Source: PALSA-607 sp036510735 (lineage in GTDB: Bacteria > Actinomycetota > Actinomycetes > Acidothermales > Acidothermaceae). Taken from it: a DNA stretch of 9,258 nucleotides. The DNA lies in assembly GCA_036510735.1 (NCBI GenBank), contig DATCDK010000291.1, forward strand, positions 1 through 9,258, written 5' to 3'. The translations under genes and the position numbers were made by a program. How positions within the stretch are numbered: position 1 is the first letter of the stretch; every line of letters begins with the position of its first letter. Below the pieces are notes generated by a model that worked only from the letters and a program-made list of their open reading frames with translations, was not told the origin of the DNA and did not search any database. Positions 6,152-9,258 of this stretch are shown here, piece by piece.

Positions 6152-7096
6152 ATGGGCCTGACGATTGGCGTCGACGTCGGCGGCACCAAAGTGCTGGCGG
6201 GCGTGGTCGACGAAAACGGTCAGATCCTCGAGCAGGATCGGCAAAGCACGCCGAAGACCGACGGTGAGGCTATTGCCGAAGTCATCGCTGGCCTCGTCGC
6301 CTCACTGCGCAGCCGCCACGAGGTCGACGCGGTCGGCATCGGCGCCGCGGGCTGGATCGATCTCGACCGCGCGAACGTCATGTTCGCGCCGAACCTCGTG
6401 TGGCGCAACGAGCCCCTGAAGTTGCGCGTCTCGAAGCTGATCGACCTGCCGATCGTCGTCGAGAACGATGCGAACTGTCACGCGTGGGCCGAGCACAGAT
6501 TCGGCGCCGCCCGCGGACGCGACACCGTGGTGGCAGTCATTCTCGGCACCGGCATCGGTGGCGGCATCGTGCTCGAGGGCCACCTGTACCGCGGCGGGTT
6601 CGGCATCGCAGGCGAGCCCGGCCACATCCGCGTGGTCCCCGACGGACGCCAGTGCGGGTGCGGAAATCGCGGCTGCTGGGAGCAGTACGCCAGCGGAAAC
6701 GCACTGGTCAGGGCCGCTCGAGAGACCGCCCGCTCGGCGCCGTCCAGCATGCCGTTCTTGATGAAGGCCGTCGTCGGGCAGATCGACGCGATCACCGGAC
6801 CTTTGGTGACCCAGGCGGCCAGCGCCGGCGATCTGGGGGCGCGAGAGTGTTTTGACACCATCGGCCGATGGGTCGGACAAGGGCTCGCCGACCTCGCCAC
6901 GATCCTTGACCCGGTGTGCTTCGTCGTCGGCGGCGGTCCCGCAGATGCCGGCGCCCTGCTCATCGATCCGACTCGTGAGGCCTTCGACGCGGCGCTGAGC
7001 GGCGGCGCGTACCGCCCGCACGCGCAGATCCTGGCCGCCGCGCTCGGGAGCTCGGCTGGCCTTGTGGGCGCCGCGGATCTCGCGCGCATCCGCTGA
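6152..7096 (+). CDS. glk: ROK-family glucokinase
   Basis: The 314-residue cytoplasmic enzyme should phosphorylate glucose with ATP to glucose 6-phosphate. The ATP-binding DVGGTK motif is at 8-13, the catalytic aspartate is D106 in VENDAN (103-108), and the glycine loop LGTGIGGGIV spans 131-140. The sugar-binding GEPGH is at 154-158, and the ROK zinc site CGCGNRGC follows at 168-175, with H158, C168, C170 and C175 as the expected ligands. The length is normal, with no N-terminal winged-helix domain, so it is an enzyme rather than a ROK repressor. ATG 6152 lies four bases after the upstream SRPBCC stop, with GGAAG about nine bases before it, so translation is probably coupled. Streptomycete GlkA is the closest well-studied relative I can name. 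Specificity for glucose over other sugars such as N-acetylmannosamine or fructose rests on family resemblance only. Confidence 0.87.
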   Translation: MGLTIGVDVGGTKVLAGVVDENGQILEQDRQSTPKTDGEAIAEVIAGLVASLRSRHEVDAVGIGAAGWIDLDRANVMFAPNLVWRNEPLKLRVSKLIDLPIVVENDANCHAWAEHRFGAARGRDTVVAVILGTGIGGGIVLEGHLYRGGFGIAGEPGHIRVVPDGRQCGCGNRGCWEQYASGNALVRAARETARSAPSSMPFLMKAVVGQIDAITGPLVTQAASAGDLGARECFDTIGRWVGQGLADLATILDPVCFVVGGGPADAGALLIDPTREAFDAALSGGAYRPHAQILAAALGSSAGLVGAADLARIR

Positions 7097-7110
7097 AGCC
7101 CTCCCGTCGC

Positions 7111-7125
7111 TAGCCTTAACCGTTA
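7111..7125 (+). promoter_or_regulatory. Possible leaderless promoter of tadE
   Basis: TAGCCT (7111-7116) fits the TAnnnT -10 pattern and is followed after eight bases by ATG 7125. This would give a leaderless or nearly leaderless transcript for the tadE-tadG pair, separate from the glucokinase operon. No clear -35 box is seen and no Shine-Dalgarno site precedes ATG 7125. Confidence 0.35.
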
Positions 7126-7700
7126 TGCGGCGACTGGTTGGGCGGCGATGGTCTTCCTGCGCGCACGCCCGGGTTCAACGCCGCGATTCCGGCGCTGCGG
7201 CCGTCGAGTTCGCCTTGGTGCTACCGATCCTTCTTTTGATCGTGTTCGGAATCATCGATTACGGACTGTATTTCGGTAACTCGCTTGATACCCGGTCCGG
7301 CGTCGCGACCGTGACCAGGCAAGCCGTCGTCAACAACTTCGACACGACGTGCCCGGTGCCGGTGGGGTTCGCGCTGGGCTCGGATTCGGGCTACCTCGCC
7401 TGCATGGTCGAGGCGAGGACCGACCCGTTGGGCGGCACAACCTTTGTCAAGGTGATCCTGCCGACGGACCCGGCGTCCAACAAAACGGGCTGGTACGAGG
7501 GGGAGTCGGTCGTCGTCTGCGAGGCGACCGTGGCCGTTGGTGTTACGGGGTACGTCCCATTGCCCACCAACGGCGTGATCCGCGTCAGGTTGGTGTCCCA
7601 GATCGAGCAACATCCGATGGACGCAACGCAGCCTGATGTAGGCGGCTCAGACGCCACACCACCGGGCGGATGGGATTCGTGGTGTACCGCCGCAAGCTGA
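7125..7700 (+). CDS. tadE: TadE-like minor pseudopilin
   Basis: The 191-residue product has a basic N-terminus, then RRDSGAAAVEFALVLP at 19-34 and a membrane helix to about 50. G23 followed by AAAVE28F fits the Flp-type prepilin pattern G/XXXXEF, so a prepilin peptidase would cut after G23. TadE-like proteins are minor pseudopilins needed for Flp pilus assembly. The exported part carries four cysteines (C76, C93, C132, C187), enough for two disulfides. I start at ATG 7125, because the longer open frame (from 7062) begins inside the glucokinase gene. It lies 28 bases after glk and overlaps the tadG-like gene by 31 bases. No tad ATPase or pilin gene is in the window on this side. Confidence 0.85.
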   Translation: MRRLVGRRWSSCAHARVQRRDSGAAAVEFALVLPILLLIVFGIIDYGLYFGNSLDTRSGVATVTRQAVVNNFDTTCPVPVGFALGSDSGYLACMVEARTDPLGGTTFVKVILPTDPASNKTGWYEGESVVVCEATVAVGVTGYVPLPTNGVIRVRLVSQIEQHPMDATQPDVGGSDATPPGGWDSWCTAAS

Positions 7701-9007
7701 ACTCCGTCGCCGATGACGGCGGGGCGATTGCGATCATCGTCGCGCTGCTTTCCGTCGTCCTGTTCGGTTTCGCAGCTCTGGTCGTCGATATCGGCCACGC
7801 GGACGACGTGCACCTACAGGGTCAGAGCGCGGTCGATGCAGCGTCGCTGGCGGGCGTCCGCGTATTGGCGAACGGGGGGACGTCGGTCGAGGTCGTCGCT
7901 GCAGTGAAGGACTACGTCAAAGAGAACATGGGGATCTCGGATGATGGCTGGAAGGATTGCGAGGATCCGGCAGCGCTCAGTCCGCAAATCGACACGGACG
8001 TGACAAACGACACATGTATCTCGATCTTGACGTCCCCAACACCTGAGGTCACGTCGTACCAGGTTCGCGTCAAGTTGCCTACGCAGCATGTGCCGGCGAC
8101 CTTCGGTGGGCTGTTCGGAGTGAGCTCGATCGGCATCTCGCCCGTCGCCCAGGCACTGTCAGGCCAGCCACTGCCGCCCGAGTGCGGGCCGTGTACTCCG
8201 GCCATCGACGAGAGCACCGATCAGCCGCAAGCGCAACCGAAGCCGGCCGGGTACCCAGCGCTTCCGGATCCAGCGTTGGTGCCGCCTGCCACCGCACCCG
8301 ATTCGACGGACCTGTCCGGATGCCCACCGACCCCCGGACGCTTTTCGCCTGACAACTATCCGGACGGTGTGACGATCGCGGCGAACTTCAGTTGCACGCT
8401 CAAACCAGGCCTGTACGTCTTTGAGAACACGAACCTCGTTGTGCCGGCTACGGCCAGCATCGGCAGCTTCTTGTCAGACGGACTGGTACCAGGTGAGCCA
8501 CCAGCCGGAACGGGCGTCACCCTGGTTTTCTACGGCACGTCAACACTCACGGTAGGTGGCCACATAGGCATCCTCGTTCCGGGCGGCGGTGGGCAACGGT
8601 CCCCGCTGGTCGCAAGCCTGCCCAGCCTTGCCCCACCGGCCGGCGAGCCGCTGCCAGCCGATACGCCCATCCCGGGTGTGGCGATTGTCTTCGACCAATT
8701 CGACACGAGCATGCTGCCGCCAATGCGCACATTCACTCTCGGAGACGGCTTCGACATCACCGGGAGCGTTTACGCACTCGATGGTCAGACAACGTGGGCG
8801 ACGAACTCGGGCGACTGCATGCCAGCCTTGCCGGTCACCGCGACCTGCGCCGTTCACGACGAGGAGGGCATCTCGTCCGTCATCGCCACGACAGCTACGG
8901 CGTTCGCTCCCGATCCCGGCGTCAGCGGGTTGGCCCGGATTCCGACGGTTGCCACCGATCACCCGATGGCCGAACCGCCGCCTTCACCTCCACACTTGGT
9001 GAAGTAA
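7670..9007 (+). CDS. TadG-like pilus assembly protein with large extracellular domain
   Basis: The 445-residue product begins with a short cytoplasmic tail, a GGAIAIIVALLSVVLFGFAA membrane helix at about 18-37 and the TadE/TadG motif VVDIGHADDVHLQGQSAVDA (38-57), followed by ASLAG. Residues 58-165 complete the N-terminal domain. A Pro-rich linker (about 166-225) leads to a C-terminal region (226-445) of repeated short strands, such as PDGVTIAANF, LKPGLYVFENTNLVV, GVTLVFYGTSTLTVGG and FDITGSVYAL. This pattern suggests a right-handed beta-helix-like fold. All eight cysteines (97, 116, 172, 175, 218, 242, 383, 393) lie outside the membrane. TadG proteins help anchor or assemble Flp pili. Start choice is uncertain: ATG 7670 gives the longest form, but GTG 7682 has GGGA six bases upstream. 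The gene overlaps tadE by 31 bases, which implies coupled translation. Confidence 0.8.
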   Translation: MGFVVYRRKLNSVADDGGAIAIIVALLSVVLFGFAALVVDIGHADDVHLQGQSAVDAASLAGVRVLANGGTSVEVVAAVKDYVKENMGISDDGWKDCEDPAALSPQIDTDVTNDTCISILTSPTPEVTSYQVRVKLPTQHVPATFGGLFGVSSIGISPVAQALSGQPLPPECGPCTPAIDESTDQPQAQPKPAGYPALPDPALVPPATAPDSTDLSGCPPTPGRFSPDNYPDGVTIAANFSCTLKPGLYVFENTNLVVPATASIGSFLSDGLVPGEPPAGTGVTLVFYGTSTLTVGGHIGILVPGGGGQRSPLVASLPSLAPPAGEPLPADTPIPGVAIVFDQFDTSMLPPMRTFTLGDGFDITGSVYALDGQTTWATNSGDCMPALPVTATCAVHDEEGISSVIATTATAFAPDPGVSGLARIPTVATDHPMAEPPPSPPHLVK

Positions 9008-9023
9008 CTTCCATCCGCCGAAT

Positions 9024-9028
9024 AGAGG
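9024..9028 (+). promoter_or_regulatory. Ribosome binding site of the EEP-family gene
   Basis: AGAGG ends six bases before TTG 9035 and supports this rare start codon. An in-frame TAG at 9023-9025 rules out any start further upstream. Confidence 0.5.
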
Positions 9029-9034
9029 CCCGCG

Positions 9035-9258
9035 TTGCCGACGCAGTTGCGCGTTCTGAGCTACAACGTGCGGTCGTTGCGCGACGACGCGCAAGCGGTG
9101 TCGACGGTGATTCGGTCATGCAATCCCGATGTCGTATGCATCCAGGAAGCGCCGCGCTTTCTTCGGTGGCGTTCGAAATGTGCAGCCCTGGCAAGGGAAT
9201 CCGGCCTCGTTGTAGTTACCGGCGGCCGGCCAGCTGGTGCGATGTTGCTCCTCGCCGC
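9035..9258 (+). CDS. Endonuclease/exonuclease/phosphatase family protein, 3' part beyond window
   Basis: The first 74 codons are visible and no stop is reached before the right edge. The translation opens LRVLSYNVRSL (5-15), with the metal-site Asn of this superfamily at N11. PDVVCIQEAP (31-40) follows, with the conserved metal-binding glutamate at E38. These are the first two hallmark motifs of the DNase I/exonuclease III/inositol phosphatase fold, whose members cut phosphodiester or phosphate ester bonds with Mg2+. No signal peptide is seen, so a cytoplasmic place is likely. TTG 9035 is 27 bases after the tadG-like stop. From memory, a gene of this family sits near the ROK glucokinase in streptomycetes. 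If so, it belongs with the lipid/sugar cluster and not with the pilus genes. Nuclease and phosphatase roles cannot be told apart from this part. Confidence 0.75.
   Translation, partial: MPTQLRVLSYNVRSLRDDAQAVSTVIRSCNPDVVCIQEAPRFLRWRSKCAALARESGLVVVTGGRPAGAMLLLA

Noticed and set aside
6302..7021. A 239-codon minus-strand frame opposite the glucokinase gene
   Set aside because: The plus-strand frame carries all ROK motifs, while this antisense frame shows none.

Overview
The window is high-GC DNA from an actinobacterium; the genus cannot be told from the sequence. The pointers are strong G/C preference at third codon positions, GTG and TTG starts preceded by strong Shine-Dalgarno sites, possible leaderless starts behind TAnnnT boxes, and an acyl-CoA ligase that closely resembles mycobacterial FadD15. 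It holds ten protein genes, two of them cut by the window edges. I see no RNA gene, transposon or CRISPR array.

Left half, minus strand. Position 1 cuts a cpaB/rcpC gene (1-696) for a Flp (Tad) pilus assembly protein with an SAF domain. It probably heads a tad operon continuing to the left. After a 155-base gap comes an ABC transporter pair, permease (852-2354) and ATPase (2368-3099), only 13 bases apart. Then come a 121-base gap with a 15-base tandem repeat and a fadD15-type long-chain acyl-CoA ligase (3221-5068). The ligase has a good candidate promoter at 5136-5165.

Right half, plus strand. Divergent from fadD15 are a double zinc-ribbon protein with one C-terminal membrane helix (5197-5682), a small SRPBCC/START-like protein (5719-6147) and a ROK-family glucokinase (6152-7096) four bases behind it. 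Two Tad minor pseudopilin genes follow, tadE-like (7125-7700) and an overlapping tadG-like gene with a large extracellular domain (7670-9007). The start of an endonuclease/exonuclease/phosphatase-family gene (from 9035) runs off the right edge.

Functionally the window mixes two themes. One is a lipid and sugar activation neighbourhood: acyl-CoA ligase, SRPBCC protein, glucokinase and EEP protein. From memory, related combinations of these genes occur together in mycobacteria and streptomycetes. The other is a Flp/Tad pilus system whose pieces lie on both sides of that cluster and on opposite strands. The ABC pair is of unknown substrate. The most notable points are the split tad layout, the unusual TadG C-terminal domain, the cysteine-rich exported parts of TadE and TadG, and two short tandem repeats close together between and inside the ABC and fadD15 region.
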